A DNA stretch of 64,000 nucleotides from positions 62,001 through 126,000 of the forward strand of contig LQXN01000055.1 of NCBI GenBank assembly GCA_001648575.1, in the 5' to 3' direction. Below, piece by piece: positions 36,775 through 45,460 of this stretch (position 1 is its first letter; the number at the start of each line of letters is the position of its first letter). Both the position numbers and the translations under genes were made by a program. The notes under the pieces were generated by a model, which worked only from the letters and a program-made list of their open reading frames with translations, was not told the DNA's origin and searched no databases. This stretch comes from Sutcliffiella horikoshii DSM 8719. GTDB lineage: Bacteria; Bacillota; Bacilli; Bacillales; Bacillaceae_I.

Positions 36775-37113
36775 TTAGTAATTAAAATCTGTTTGATTAA
36801 TACGATTTGAAGCTGGAGTCAATTTCTTTTCAAGTGCTTCCAATCTCTCCTGCAACATTTTGTTTTCCTCTTCCAATGCTTTCGTGTTGTTATCTACTGC
36901 CTTGGAACTTAGGTAAGGATCTGTCTCCCACCAATCCATCCCGATTTCCTTGGCTTTATCGACTGATGCAACGATTAGGCGTATTTTGATTGTCAAAAGC
37001 TCTACATCTGCAATGCCTACCGTGATGTCACCGGCGATAACCACACCTTTGTCTAAAATTTTCTCAAGAACATCAACAATCGTACTTGATTGTCCAGTTG
37101 TTTGAACTGCCAT
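36775..37113 (-). CDS. gvpJ: gas vesicle protein GvpJ
   Basis: A 112-residue GvpA-family minor protein: TIVDVLEKILDKGVVIAGDITVGIADVELLTIKIRLIVASVDKAKEIG is the GvpA/J fold. Unlike GvpA it has a C-terminal coiled coil (KALEEENKMLQERLEALEKKL). GvpJ proteins are thought to help nucleate the vesicle cone. AAGGAGG precedes the ATG. Confidence 0.92.
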   Translation of the reverse strand: MAVQTTGQSSTIVDVLEKILDKGVVIAGDITVGIADVELLTIKIRLIVASVDKAKEIGMDWWETDPYLSSKAVDNNTKALEEENKMLQERLEALEKKLTPASNRINQTDFNY

Positions 37114-37139
37114 TGTGTGAACCCTCCTTGGGTGATCGG

Positions 37140-37424
37140 TTAAAGCAGACTTCCTAGAGGTCCAAGGTCCAGATTTAAATCGTCTGCATCAAGACCGAAT
37201 ATTTCTTTCAATTCTTCCATCTTTTCCTCTAGGTTCATTAATGCTTCACCAAGATCCTCAATTTGCTGATCTGTCAGCGTTCCGCCTTCAACTCGGCGCA
37301 TCGCATGACGTTCCACTATTTGCCTTAACAATTCCACCACCGTCAAAACTAGCTGAGCAAGGCCGTGTTCGGCTTTATCAGGATCTAAATTAATTCTTCC
37401 ACTTGTCGGGCTGGCCGGTTGCAT
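37140..37424 (-). CDS. gvpK: gas vesicle protein GvpK
   Basis: A 94-residue GvpK, required in other systems for vesicle assembly. RINLDPDKAEHGLAQLVLTVVELLRQIVERHAMRRVEGG and the LTDQQIEDLGEALMNLE segment are diagnostic. The 5' end overlaps gvpS by 35 bases; GGAGG 9 bases upstream of the ATG lies within gvpS. Confidence 0.95.
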   Translation of the reverse strand: MQPASPTSGRINLDPDKAEHGLAQLVLTVVELLRQIVERHAMRRVEGGTLTDQQIEDLGEALMNLEEKMEELKEIFGLDADDLNLDLGPLGSLL

Positions 37425-37665
37425 GGATCAATCCCTCCCTTTGATTATCGAATTCAACAGAAGACACCGTCTTGCCGTTTCCTTGTTGAGCCTGTACAAG
37501 AGACTCTACTGATGCAATCAGGACACGGAGATCTAAATACACTAAATCCACTCCCGCAATAGAGATGACCAGATCTGCTTTTATTGCCACCCCTTTATCA
37601 AGGATGACGTCTAGTATATCTATTAATGCTATATCCTTATTTTCGATGGAATCCCTATGGGACAT
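37390..37665 (-). CDS. gvpS: gas vesicle protein GvpS
   Basis: A 91-residue GvpA-family minor protein: ALIDILDVILDKGVAIKADLVISIAGVDLVYLDLRVLIASVESL. AGGGTGA precedes the ATG, 16 bases after the gvpL stop. Assigned as GvpS by position between gvpL and gvpK. Confidence 0.9.
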   Translation of the reverse strand: MSHRDSIENKDIALIDILDVILDKGVAIKADLVISIAGVDLVYLDLRVLIASVESLVQAQQGNGKTVSSVEFDNQREGLIHATGQPDKWKN

Positions 37666-37681
37666 ATTAGATCACCCTCAC

Positions 37682-38488
37682 TCAAGAAAAGCTTGAGAAG
37701 TGATAAGCAGGCCATGGTCCCGTTGGTTCAAACTGCCAACCCATCTCTCCTTTTTCTTTTTTTAATTGTTCTATTTCTTCTAAGAACTTTTCTACATTAG
37801 AGGAAGAAATCAAATAAACGCTATTCCAGGTCATGTTTTCTTTTCTCCCTGTCACATCTTTGCTCCAGTTCCTCTTTACATTCCCCTGCAGCACAAAGTC
37901 CTTCAGGTGTGTATGAATATTTTCACTGAACCTGTCTTTCTCTTTTTCCACTTCTTCTTCAATCAACTTATCCAATTTTTTCTTTTCAAAAAATTGCTTC
38001 CCTTTAGATAAGTGACTTATTTCTTCTCGACGCTCTTCTATCGCGGGATTGTTTTGGCTTACTTGATTCTTTAGTAGTTCTTCATTGCAATAGATTTTTA
38101 GATTCCATTCCTCATTGCCTTCAAGCAGCGCAAATGTGTCTCTCATCTTGGAATGATTAGTTTGCACAGTTTCTATCAAGTTGCTTTCATTCTTATATAA
38201 CGTACAGAATTTCAGTGGTATCACTGTATATAATCTTGATAATGCCATTACTGTTTCATGATGATGGAATGCTTTTTCCTGCAGCCATTCCATATCGCTA
38301 TTTATTTTCTCTTTAATCGTCTCTTCGGAATACTCTTTGGCATCCAGTGAACTTACAATTGCGGTTATTTCACCTACCGGGACGGTGTATAAGTCATCTT
38401 TGCCATCGAACCCTTTCATAGGTGGTACCGGCTGGCTAGCTAATTCATTCGATGGAATTAACCCATATAAATAAATTAAATCCCCCAT
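37682..38488 (-). CDS. gvpL: gas vesicle protein GvpL (GvpF/L family)
   Basis: A 268-residue GvpF/GvpL-family protein: IYLYGLIPSNEL at the start, EITAIVSSLD near 42-51, VMALSRLYTVIPLKFCTLYKNE in the middle, and the conserved ending WQFEPTGPWPAYHFSSFS. These proteins chaperone GvpA and cap the nascent vesicle. GAGGG precedes the ATG. Confidence 0.92.
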   Translation of the reverse strand: MGDLIYLYGLIPSNELASQPVPPMKGFDGKDDLYTVPVGEITAIVSSLDAKEYSEETIKEKINSDMEWLQEKAFHHHETVMALSRLYTVIPLKFCTLYKNESNLIETVQTNHSKMRDTFALLEGNEEWNLKIYCNEELLKNQVSQNNPAIEERREEISHLSKGKQFFEKKKLDKLIEEEVEKEKDRFSENIHTHLKDFVLQGNVKRNWSKDVTGRKENMTWNSVYLISSSNVEKFLEEIEQLKKEKGEMGWQFEPTGPWPAYHFSSFS

Positions 38489-38498
38489 CTTCTAACCC

Positions 38499-38753
38499 TC
38501 ACTTCTTTTTGGTCATCTGCTCCCATTGTTCCATTTCCAAATTCTTGGCTACTTCATAACGGTGCAGCAGTTCTGCTTCTTTCTCTTTATATGCTTCCTC
38601 TGGGATCTCACCCAGTTCATACATCATCTGCAATTGAATGAGCTTTTTTTGGATGGTTGGAAGGTCGTACAGCTCCTTGTCCGCTTCCTCTTTCACTTTT
38701 TCGCCTATCTTTATGACAAGATTGATAGGTGCAGATACTAGTTTATGAATCAT
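38499..38753 (-). CDS. gvpG: gas vesicle protein GvpG
   Basis: An 84-residue helical GvpG: an N-terminal VSAPINLVIKIGEKV amphipathic segment followed by LQMMYELGEIPEEAYKEKEAELLHRYE, the GvpG signature. Its ATG directly follows the gvpF stop, so the two are translationally coupled. Confidence 0.92.
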   Translation of the reverse strand: MIHKLVSAPINLVIKIGEKVKEEADKELYDLPTIQKKLIQLQMMYELGEIPEEAYKEKEAELLHRYEVAKNLEMEQWEQMTKKK

Positions 38754-39521
38754 TTAAGCACCCTCGACAGTTAATCTGATATTGACAAAGTTGTAGGCCG
38801 GCCAGGGACCGCTGTAATTGAAATCGACCTTATCCTTCCACTTATCATGTGCTTCATTCACCTTCTGGTCGAACTCTGCTTCCTTTTCCCTATCAATCAG
38901 GAAGGAGGCATTCAATAGCATTTTCTCCCCGATATTATCATTTACTTTGGATGCTTCCGCTGTATCATTCAAAGGTTGAAAGATTTCAGTCTGCATCTCT
39001 TCTTGAAGGGAGAGGAATAACTTTTGCGCAGCCTCGCCTAATTGGATTCGCTCGTAATAACTGGCTGCTTGAGATTTCCCTCGAACTTTCTCTGCCATTT
39101 TGCCCATTTGTTCGTTTCCACCAGCCAATTCTTCCAACCATTCCTTTTTCCCTATAACTTTAAGCCCTAATTCGATTTTTCCTTTGATAGATGGGAAGAG
39201 CTTTTCAAATTGGGGGTATAGGTTTTCAAGTAGTACGGCCACATCCTCTTTTGAGTGAAATACATTACCGAAGCTGACTGGGATGACAGTATCATTTTGC
39301 TTCATCACTAATGAAATCGCATTTTGATGCATCATAAGGTTTTCTTTATTGGGATGGTAGATTTTCATGGGCACTTCAGCAGCTACCATGGCAGAGTCTT
39401 TAAATTCAATTGTAAAGAGTTCCCTCTTCTCACCCTCCAATTCGATATGACCAAAATCCTCTTTCCCATCTGTTTGGATTCCGCAAATGATATATATTCC
39501 CATTTTCTCTTCTTGACTCAT
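38754..39521 (-). CDS. gvpF: gas vesicle protein GvpF
   Basis: A 255-residue GvpF/L-family protein (IYIICGIQ at the start; TVIPVSFGNVFHSKEDV in the middle; FNYSGPWPAYNFVNIRL at the end). The frame is open to 39542, but AAGGAG lies 9 bases before the ATG at 39521. Follows gvpN closely; paralogous to gvpL. Confidence 0.92.
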   Translation of the reverse strand: MSQEEKMGIYIICGIQTDGKEDFGHIELEGEKRELFTIEFKDSAMVAAEVPMKIYHPNKENLMMHQNAISLVMKQNDTVIPVSFGNVFHSKEDVAVLLENLYPQFEKLFPSIKGKIELGLKVIGKKEWLEELAGGNEQMGKMAEKVRGKSQAASYYERIQLGEAAQKLFLSLQEEMQTEIFQPLNDTAEASKVNDNIGEKMLLNASFLIDREKEAEFDQKVNEAHDKWKDKVDFNYSGPWPAYNFVNIRLTVEGA

Positions 39522-39538
39522 CGTAGAACGCTCCTTTA

Positions 39539-40453
39539 TCACTCAGTGACTTTCATATTTTCACAGGCATTTACAATCATTTCTTCTGCCTCTTTTAACG
39601 GCTTCTCACTATCAAGACATCGACTTAATGGATGTCCGAGTATATCCTTGCACAACCGCTTGAACTCTTCGTCATCCCCGTTAATCGGAATATCTCCCTC
39701 TGATGCCAATTTAGCTATCATAAGGGACGCCCGTAAACTGGGACCGTTCTTTTGGCATGCTTTTCTCAGTTCTGCTACAAGCATAGTAATAGCCCTTGCT
39801 TCTTCCTCTTTGATCCCCACTTTTTGTGAAACGATTCTTGCCTCCCTATCCACTTCTTTATAATCAATATGGATAGTGATCAATCGGTCCAGCAGGGCAT
39901 CTTGAGTATGAAAAACACCAGCATATTCATCTGGGTTGCTAGTAAATATCACTGCAAAATCAGGATGAACAGGAATAAACGGTTCTGTCATTTTTGACCC
40001 ATATAAGGGGAGGATACCCTCCTCTAATATAGACAAGAAAATGTTATTGGTTGTAGGTTGAGACCGGGTAAACTCATCGTATACAAGCGTGTAGCCGTTT
40101 TTCACAGCTTCCAATAAACGACCGTCTCTCCAAGTTTCTGTGACACTTTCATCCTTCTTGTAAACAGAACGAATATAGTTATCCACTACTTTTTTCCTTG
40201 TATACCCTGTGAAATCACCTATTAAATCCTTATTGTCCAACTCATGATTTCCGTGAATAAGCATCACAGGTTTTTTCCTCTTCTTTGCAAGTGCAAGTGC
40301 CAAGGATGTTTTACCTGTACCAGAAGGGCCAGTAAAATGAATAGGATATCCAGCCTTTAGATAATGCAGTGAGCGAGAAAGCAATTCTTTTGTATCTGAA
40401 TCCTGGATCAGTGCCTTTGGTTCTTTCTTAATTTTTTCTTTTAAAACCGTCAC
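39539..40453 (-). CDS. gvpN: gas vesicle AAA+ ATPase GvpN
   Basis: A 304-residue MoxR/CbbQ-type AAA+ ATPase. Walker A GPSGTGKTSLALAL at about 39-52, Walker B TLVYDEFTR near 118-126, sensor-1 FTSNPDEYAG. GvpN is needed for vesicle growth in other species. It begins at a GTG with GGAGG 7 bases upstream. Confidence 0.95.
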   Translation of the reverse strand: MTVLKEKIKKEPKALIQDSDTKELLSRSLHYLKAGYPIHFTGPSGTGKTSLALALAKKRKKPVMLIHGNHELDNKDLIGDFTGYTRKKVVDNYIRSVYKKDESVTETWRDGRLLEAVKNGYTLVYDEFTRSQPTTNNIFLSILEEGILPLYGSKMTEPFIPVHPDFAVIFTSNPDEYAGVFHTQDALLDRLITIHIDYKEVDREARIVSQKVGIKEEEARAITMLVAELRKACQKNGPSLRASLMIAKLASEGDIPINGDDEEFKRLCKDILGHPLSRCLDSEKPLKEAEEMIVNACENMKVTE

Positions 40454-40478
40454 TCCATTCCCTCCTACTCACCACGTG

Positions 40479-40745
40479 CTATCCCTCATGTTTAATGGCA
40501 CTCCTATACCTGATATCACGCCTTTTGTATGCCACAACTTCTTTCTCTTCATTGAGGCGAACATCATATATGCCCAGCATTTCATCTTTTGCATACTTTT
40601 TCATATATTCCTTTTCTTCGATCACTTCGACTGTCAGCTTCCAACCTTCGTTGTCACTTTCTTCAATCGAGGTGATTTTATGAAGGGGAGCGACGTATTC
40701 ATTGAAGAAATCAGTGACACTCCCCATGATTTTTTTAATTTCCAT
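40479..40745 (-). CDS. gvpR: gas vesicle protein GvpR (GvpO family)
   Basis: An 88-residue protein of the GvpO type: DFFNEYVAPLHKITSIEESDNEGWKLTVEVIEEKEY and LGIYDVRLNEEKEVVAYKRRDIRYRS. GGAGGGG precedes the ATG. Named GvpR by its position between gvpB and gvpN as in P. megaterium. Confidence 0.9.
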   Translation of the reverse strand: MEIKKIMGSVTDFFNEYVAPLHKITSIEESDNEGWKLTVEVIEEKEYMKKYAKDEMLGIYDVRLNEEKEVVAYKRRDIRYRSAIKHEG

Positions 40746-40814
40746 ATAGACCCCTCCTGCATAAATAGAAGGGAAAGCCTAAGAGGCATCTCCCGGCTGT
40801 TCCCATTCTAATTT

Positions 40815-41075
40815 CTAGATACTAAAGCGTGGGCTTCGTTCATTCTGCTGTTCTGGGAGCCCGTTTTCTTCCACTTCATCTCGGAGTAATCCAACCGCTT
40901 CGGCATAACGCAACCATGTGTCCACACTTGCAATGACGACTCTAGCTTCGACTGTCAGAATCTCTATTCCTACCACCGAAACCCTTACGAAGGCGTCAAT
41001 GACAATACCTTTATCCAATATACGGTCAATTACCTCTGCTAAACTTGAACTGTCTGTACTTTTTTGAACGGCCAT
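40815..41075 (-). CDS. gvpB: gas vesicle structural protein GvpB (second GvpA)
   Basis: An 86-residue shell protein nearly identical to the first GvpA over residues 2-67 (only a V/L change near residue 33), diverging at the C-terminus ([17 protein letters not shown]). GvpA-family ribs form the gas-permeable shell. AAAGGAG precedes the ATG. Confidence 0.95.
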   Translation of the reverse strand: MAVQKSTDSSSLAEVIDRILDKGIVIDAFVRVSVVGIEILTVEARVVIASVDTWLRYAEAVGLLRDEVEENGLPEQQNERSPRFSI

Positions 41076-41102
41076 ACATCATTTCTCCTTTCATCCTGTT
41101 CC

Positions 41103-41552
41103 TCAAGACCCCATTGTCTTGATGTCATTAGAGGATTTGATATTTTTAGAGCTTTTGACATTACTGGCACCTTTCATGTCAGTATAGCTTTTGATGCTTT
41201 TCACACCTTTGATTTTGCGGTCATCTTCGTCATCCTTTGTTGAGGAAACCTTATCTTGGAAATCCTCTCCCGCTTCGACAACTTTACCTACTTTGTCCCG
41301 AACAGAAAGCAAAGCATCTTGAGCTTTTTCTTTACCTTCTTCTGCTTTATCTTCAAACTGCTCCGCTTTTTCTTCTGTCGCTTCTTTTAGGTTGTCTGTA
41401 GCATCTTCTGCCTTATCTTGGATGCTATCAACGAACTTTTCCTTCGCTTTTTCTTTGACCTTGTCTTTAATTTCTTCTTTAATCGGTTCCGAAGTATGTT
41501 CAAGAACTTTTTTTGCCGCTTTGCCTAAGGTCTTCTTCATTTCATTGCCCAT
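41103..41552 (-). CDS. gvpQ: gas vesicle protein GvpQ
   Basis: A 149-residue, highly charged helical protein with Lys/Glu-rich heptads (KEEIKDKVKEKAKEKF; EEKAEQFEDKAEEGKEKAQD) reminiscent of LEA/YtxH-type proteins, and a C-terminal Ser/Lys repeat region (VKSIKSYT, NVKSSKNIKSSNDIKTM). AAAGGTGG precedes the ATG. Position corresponds to GvpQ; function unknown. Confidence 0.85.
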   Translation of the reverse strand: MGNEMKKTLGKAAKKVLEHTSEPIKEEIKDKVKEKAKEKFVDSIQDKAEDATDNLKEATEEKAEQFEDKAEEGKEKAQDALLSVRDKVGKVVEAGEDFQDKVSSTKDDEDDRKIKGVKSIKSYTDMKGASNVKSSKNIKSSNDIKTMGS

Positions 41553-41590
41553 TCAATTACCACCTTTGGGTTCATAGAGAGGACTGATTA

Positions 41591-42019
41591 TTACTTTGAA
41601 TCTACTAATTTACCCAGCATATTTTCGATTTTATCTAGTCGGTCATTAATGTTTTTGTTTTCTTCCTTTATTCCATCTAATTCTGAAGAATAGTTCTTAT
41701 CATCTGAATCTTTCTTTTCACTATTCTTCGTAGGGTTCAGTAGATTAGCCACATTTTTCCCCATATAACCTGAAGCCAATTGTTTGATCCCGTTTTGTGC
41801 TTGGGCAGCCAGCATCTCTTGAGCTGATCTTCTCAATTGGTCACCTGCAACCCTCACCAATTCAGATTCACTGATATTTTTATAAATCTTTTTACTTGTC
41901 CCTGGGCTTGATAGCAAGCCGATTCCTGCACCTACCACTCCGCCGACAATTGCTAAATTGATAGAGTGATTGCCATTATCATTTTTTTCTTCTTGTTCTT
42001 TCTTCTCTTTCACTGCCAT
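41591..42019 (-). CDS. gvpP: gas vesicle protein GvpP (YtxH-like)
   Basis: A 142-residue protein with a YtxH-like hydrophobic segment (LAIVGGVVGAGIGLLSSPGTSKKIY, about 22-46) and a C-terminal coiled coil (ELDGIKEENKNINDRLDKI, about 113-137) similar to those in GvpT, GvpU and GvpJ. An ATG 5 codons upstream overlaps the GAGG ribosome site; 42019 is preferred. Position corresponds to GvpP. Confidence 0.85.
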   Translation of the reverse strand: MAVKEKKEQEEKNDNGNHSINLAIVGGVVGAGIGLLSSPGTSKKIYKNISESELVRVAGDQLRRSAQEMLAAQAQNGIKQLASGYMGKNVANLLNPTKNSEKKDSDDKNYSSELDGIKEENKNINDRLDKIENMLGKLVDSK

Positions 42020-42084
42020 GTAAATCAACCTCATCCCTTCTGTATCACTTTATTAACTACACTATCTTTTAACAGGATTAATGA

Positions 42085-42339
42085 TTAAAAACTGAATTGT
42101 CCTTCTTGATTTCTGTTGGCAAGACCTTCTTCTTCCACCTCATCGCGTAAAAGGCCGACCGCTTCTGCATATCTTAACCATGTATCTACACTAGCAATGA
42201 CCACCCGGGCTTCTACTGTTAGTATTTCAATTCCTACCAATGAAACCCTAACAAAGGCATCAATAACGATTCCCTTATCAAGTATGCGATCGATCACTTC
42301 TGCAAGACTGGAACTATCCGTACTTTTTTGAACACTCAT
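42085..42339 (-). CDS. gvpA: gas vesicle structural protein GvpA
   Basis: An 84-residue shell protein: [54 protein letters not shown] is the GvpA consensus. First gene of the cluster, with AAAGGAG before the ATG and about 300 bases of AT-rich non-coding DNA upstream. Confidence 0.96.
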   Translation of the reverse strand: MSVQKSTDSSSLAEVIDRILDKGIVIDAFVRVSLVGIEILTVEARVVIASVDTWLRYAEAVGLLRDEVEEEGLANRNQEGQFSF

Positions 42340-42398
42340 TTTTCATTTCTCCTTTCTATTGATTCATTTCATATATTGCTTTTGGCTTAGTAGATATA

Positions 42399-42423
42399 TA
42401 ACCCATATTTCTTATTACAAAAC
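42399..42423 (-). promoter_or_regulatory. candidate promoter of the gas-vesicle cluster
   Basis: On the minus strand GTTTTG (42418-42423) is followed after 13 bases by GGGTTA (42399-42404), a partial sigma-B-like match; the same region also gives GTTTTG-17 bp-TATATA for sigma-A. Neither is strong. The rest of 42424-42597 is AT-rich with TTATTAATAATAA-type palindromes and no gene. Confidence 0.3.
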
Positions 42424-42597
42424 CGGGGCTTTAGGAGCAATATCAACCTAAATTCCAATATTTTCATTTTTTATGTCCGATTTCTTCTTTTACGTAATAT
42501 TAAGGAAGGGACAGATATAGAGTGTTATTAATAATAAGGAAAAAAATTGAAGTTATATTACAATAATAATACATTTTATTAATATTGAATTTTGACA

Positions 42598-42632
42598 AAA
42601 AAAAAGAGAATGCGGGCAATTCGCAAACTCTC
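42598..42632 (-). terminator. terminator of the VOC protein gene
   Basis: On the minus strand GAGAGTTTGCG pairs with CGCATTCTC and is followed by T8 or more. Confidence 0.85.
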
Positions 42633-42651
42633 AGAAAGGATTAAGTTGTAT

Positions 42652-43032
42652 TCAGCAATTACAGATCATGATTACATTATCATCCGGATCCTTAATGTTA
42701 AACCATGCTGTATCCTCCACCCATTCAATTTCACGCACCACTTCAATGTTATTATCCTTCACAAATAGTAATGCCTCATCAATATCTTCCGTGTAGAAAT
42801 TAAATACAGGAGCATTGCTTGGTTCGTGCTTGAAAGCTGGGTCAAAAGTATGGTCATCAAGAGTCAGGGATGTGGTTCCTTTAATAGGTACATTAAATAC
42901 AGGTGATTTCACGCTTTCAAGATCAATTTCCAGCCCAAGCAGATTCGTATACCAATCTGCGGATTTTTTGAGATTCGAAACATGGATAAATACACCGTTC
43001 ATTTGATTTTTTATTGGTAAGGCTTTTTGCAT
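42652..43032 (-). CDS. VOC (glyoxalase/bleomycin-resistance fold) protein
   Basis: A 126-residue single VOC domain: FIHVSNLKKSADWYTNLLGLEID at the start and AWFNIKDPDDNVIMICNC at the end, the usual paired beta-alpha-beta-beta-beta modules. The metal-ligand pattern is incomplete at the first histidine site, so the reaction cannot be assigned. GGAGGG precedes the ATG. Monocistronic. Confidence 0.82.
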   Translation of the reverse strand: MQKALPIKNQMNGVFIHVSNLKKSADWYTNLLGLEIDLESVKSPVFNVPIKGTTSLTLDDHTFDPAFKHEPSNAPVFNFYTEDIDEALLFVKDNNIEVVREIEWVEDTAWFNIKDPDDNVIMICNC

Positions 43033-43099
43033 ATTATTTTCCCTCCTTTTTCCCTTGTTATTTGTATTCTGGATTTAAGGAAGATTTCCTTTTTTAAAA

Positions 43100-43283
43100 G
43101 GCTCTTTTCTCAAAGATTGTTGTTATTCACTAGTGAAAAGTCGGTAATTGGACTTTTCATAGCTTAGAAACAGTAAAATAGGCATGCAGTCTATTACTTT
43201 TAACCAAGAAAAGAGCACGACAGCAAGTAAAATAACGGCTAGTTTGAGTATTCGAACCAGCAACAAAGTTTACGAAAACAGCC
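43100..43283 (+). mobile_element. 184-bp MITE-like element, full copy
   Basis: Begins GGCTCTTTTCTCAAAG and ends with the inverted counterpart GAAAACAGCC. The terminal repeats of about 25 bases match with scattered differences, and the flanks (TTTTTTAAAA left, TTTTAAAAA right) extend the dyad. Exactly as long as the copy at 13744-13927. It lies between the VOC and htpG genes. Confidence 0.75.
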
Positions 43284-43286
43284 TTT

Positions 43287-43328
43287 TAAAAAGGCCGATC
43301 CCGCTCGTAAACGGAGCGGGATCGGCCT
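43287..43328 (-). terminator. terminator of htpG
   Basis: Perfect 15-bp stem (43292-43306 with 43314-43328; AGGCCGATCCCGCTC) and a 7-base loop, followed on the minus strand by TTTTT. Confidence 0.92.
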
Positions 43329-43352
43329 ATATCAAATTAGATTATCTTTTTC

Positions 43353-45233
43353 TTACACCATCACTTTACAAACATCATTAGTAAACTCTACTGGATCCTC
43401 TAATGGCAATCCTTCAATAAGCAATGCTTGGCTGTAAAGCAGATTTGTGTACAATGCAAGCTTCTCACGATCGCCTTCATGAGCACTCTTCAATGACGTA
43501 AATACATCATGGTTCGTGTTGATCTCAAGAACCTTGTTTGCCTTAATATTTTGGTTGTCAGGCATCGCGCTCAAAATCTTTTCCATCTCGATGGTTACTT
43601 CCCCTTCGGTAGACAGGCAAACAGGGTGGGTTTTAAGACGCTTAGATACCTTAACTGCCGAAACCTTATCTGCAAGGATTTCCTTCATCGCCTCAAAAAG
43701 CTCCTTATTTGCAACTTGTTCGGATTCAGTCTGTTTGTCATCCTCTTCGGAGTCAATGCCAAGGTCTCCGCTCGATACATTTTTGAACTCTTTTTCCTTG
43801 TAGTTCATCAGCATCTTGATGGCAAACTCATCAATGTCCTCCGTGAAATAAAGGATTTCAAATCCTTTGTCAGAAACCAACTCTGTTTGGGGAAGCTTTT
43901 CTATTCTTTCCTTGGATTCACCAGTTGCATAATAGATGTACTTTTGGTCCTCTTTCATACGGGAGATGTATTCATCAAGTGTCACAAGCTTTTTCTCTGT
44001 GGATGAGTAAAACATCAACAAGTCTTGCAGCTGCTCTTTGTTTGCCCCATACTCTGCATAAACGCCATACTTCAGTTGACGTCCGAATGCCTCGAAGAAC
44101 TTCACATAGCTGTCGCGCTCGTCCTTTAACATGCCAAGCAGGGCACTCTTGATTTTCTTTGCCAGGTTCTTCGCGATGAACTTCAACTGACGATCCTGCT
44201 GCAGCATTTCACGGGAGATGTTTAGGGATAGGTCCTCAGAATCCACCAATCCTTTCACAAAACTGAAATGATCCGGCAACAAGTCAGCACATTTGTTCAT
44301 GATCAATACGCCGCTTGAATATAGCTCAAGTCCTTTTTCAAACTCCTTGGAATAATAATCAAACGGAATACTCTCCGGAATATACAGGATGGAGTTATAG
44401 CGAATCGTACCGTCCACACTTATATGAAGGTGCTTTAACGGCTTATCAAAACCATAGTGTTTTTCATGATAAAATTTTTCATAATCTTCATCTGTCAATT
44501 CCGATTTATTTTTCCGCCAGATCGGCACCATGCTGTTGATGGTCTGCTCTTCTGTCACTTCTTCCAGTTCTTCTTCATTGTCCGCTTTTGGTTTGGATGT
44601 TGTAACATCCATTTTGATCGGGTAGCGGATAAAGTCGGAATATTTCTTGATGATGGACTTTAGTCGATACTCATCCAAGTACTCGTCATAACTTTCATCT
44701 TCCGTGTTTTCTTTAATTTTCAAGACGATTTCTGTACCGACAGAGTCTTTCGCCGCAGTCTCGATTGTATATCCATCTGCACCTTCAGATAGCCATTTGT
44801 ATGCCTCATCGCTTCCAAGTGCTCTACTTGTCACCGTCACTACATCCGCAACCATGAATGCAGCATAAAAACCGACACCAAACTGACCGATAATGTCATG
44901 ACCATCCTTGATTTCGTTTTCTTTTTTGAACGCCAAAGAGCCACTTTTTGCGATAATACCCAAGTTGGCTTCCAATTCTTCTTTTGTCATCCCGATACCC
45001 GTATCGATAATGGTTAAAGTTCGTTCTTCTTTATTAGGGATGACCTTTACAAAGTAGTTGTCTTTATCAAATGTTAATGAATCATCTGTCAATGCACGGT
45101 AATAGATTTTATCCATTGCATCACTTGCATTGGAAATCAGCTCCCGTAAAAATACTTCACGCTGGGAGTAAATGGAGTTGATCATCATTTCCAGCAGTCG
45201 CTTCGATTCAGCTTGGAATTCTTTCTTTGTCAT
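43353..45233 (-). CDS. htpG: molecular chaperone HtpG (Hsp90)
   Basis: A 626-residue Hsp90. The N-terminal GHKL ATPase motifs are [23 protein letters not shown] and [15 protein letters not shown]; the middle domain has [17 protein letters not shown] and [11 protein letters not shown]; the C-terminal dimerisation domain follows. AAGGAG lies about 10 bases before the ATG. A perfect CIRCE operator upstream implies HrcA control. Confidence 0.97.
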   Translation of the reverse strand: MTKKEFQAESKRLLEMMINSIYSQREVFLRELISNASDAMDKIYYRALTDDSLTFDKDNYFVKVIPNKEERTLTIIDTGIGMTKEELEANLGIIAKSGSLAFKKENEIKDGHDIIGQFGVGFYAAFMVADVVTVTSRALGSDEAYKWLSEGADGYTIETAAKDSVGTEIVLKIKENTEDESYDEYLDEYRLKSIIKKYSDFIRYPIKMDVTTSKPKADNEEELEEVTEEQTINSMVPIWRKNKSELTDEDYEKFYHEKHYGFDKPLKHLHISVDGTIRYNSILYIPESIPFDYYSKEFEKGLELYSSGVLIMNKCADLLPDHFSFVKGLVDSEDLSLNISREMLQQDRQLKFIAKNLAKKIKSALLGMLKDERDSYVKFFEAFGRQLKYGVYAEYGANKEQLQDLLMFYSSTEKKLVTLDEYISRMKEDQKYIYYATGESKERIEKLPQTELVSDKGFEILYFTEDIDEFAIKMLMNYKEKEFKNVSSGDLGIDSEEDDKQTESEQVANKELFEAMKEILADKVSAVKVSKRLKTHPVCLSTEGEVTIEMEKILSAMPDNQNIKANKVLEINTNHDVFTSLKSAHEGDREKLALYTNLLYSQALLIEGLPLEDPVEFTNDVCKVMV

Positions 45234-45272
45234 GGTCTGATTTCTCCTTCCGGTTATGTATCATTGTATATT

Positions 45273-45299
45273 TTAGCACTCTAGGGAGAAGAGTGCTAA
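45273..45299. promoter_or_regulatory. CIRCE operator (HrcA) upstream of htpG
   Basis: TTAGCACTC, 9 bases, GAGTGCTAA: an exact match to the CIRCE consensus, 40 bases before the htpG ATG and just downstream of the promoter. Confidence 0.95.
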
Positions 45300-45311
45300 C
45301 GCTCAATAAAA

Positions 45312-45341
45312 TAATTATCACATTTGGATATTTTGTGTCAA
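45312..45341 (-). promoter_or_regulatory. sigma-A promoter of htpG
   Basis: Consensus TTGACA (45336-45341) and TAATTA (45312-45317) on the minus strand, 18-bp spacer, with TG near the -10. Transcription would start just before the CIRCE. Confidence 0.65.
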
Positions 45342-45360
45342 TAGGTTCTGATATATTTTA

Positions 45361-45408
45361 GGTTCTTTTCTCAAAGATTGTGGCTATTCACTAGTAAAAA
45401 GTCAGAGT
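45361..45408 (+). repeat. truncated copy of the 184-bp MITE-like repeat
   Basis: GGTTCTTTTCTCAAAG... with CTATTCACTAGTAAAAAGTC matches the left end of the 43100 copy over about 48 bases; the remainder is absent. Confidence 0.6.
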
Positions 45409-45420
45409 ACTGCTTCCACC

Positions 45421-45457
45421 AAAAAAGCCGGTACCCTTTTGAAAGAGTACCAGCTTT
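45421..45457 (-). terminator. terminator of the TRAP permease gene
   Basis: On the minus strand AAGCTGGTACTC pairs with GGGTACCGGCTT (mismatches within) and is followed by TTTT. Confidence 0.8.
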
Positions 45458-45460
45458 CCC

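Noticed and set aside
39324-39863. 179-codon frame antisense to gvpF/gvpN
   Set aside because: Runs across two well-supported genes, lacks a ribosome site and recognisable domain.
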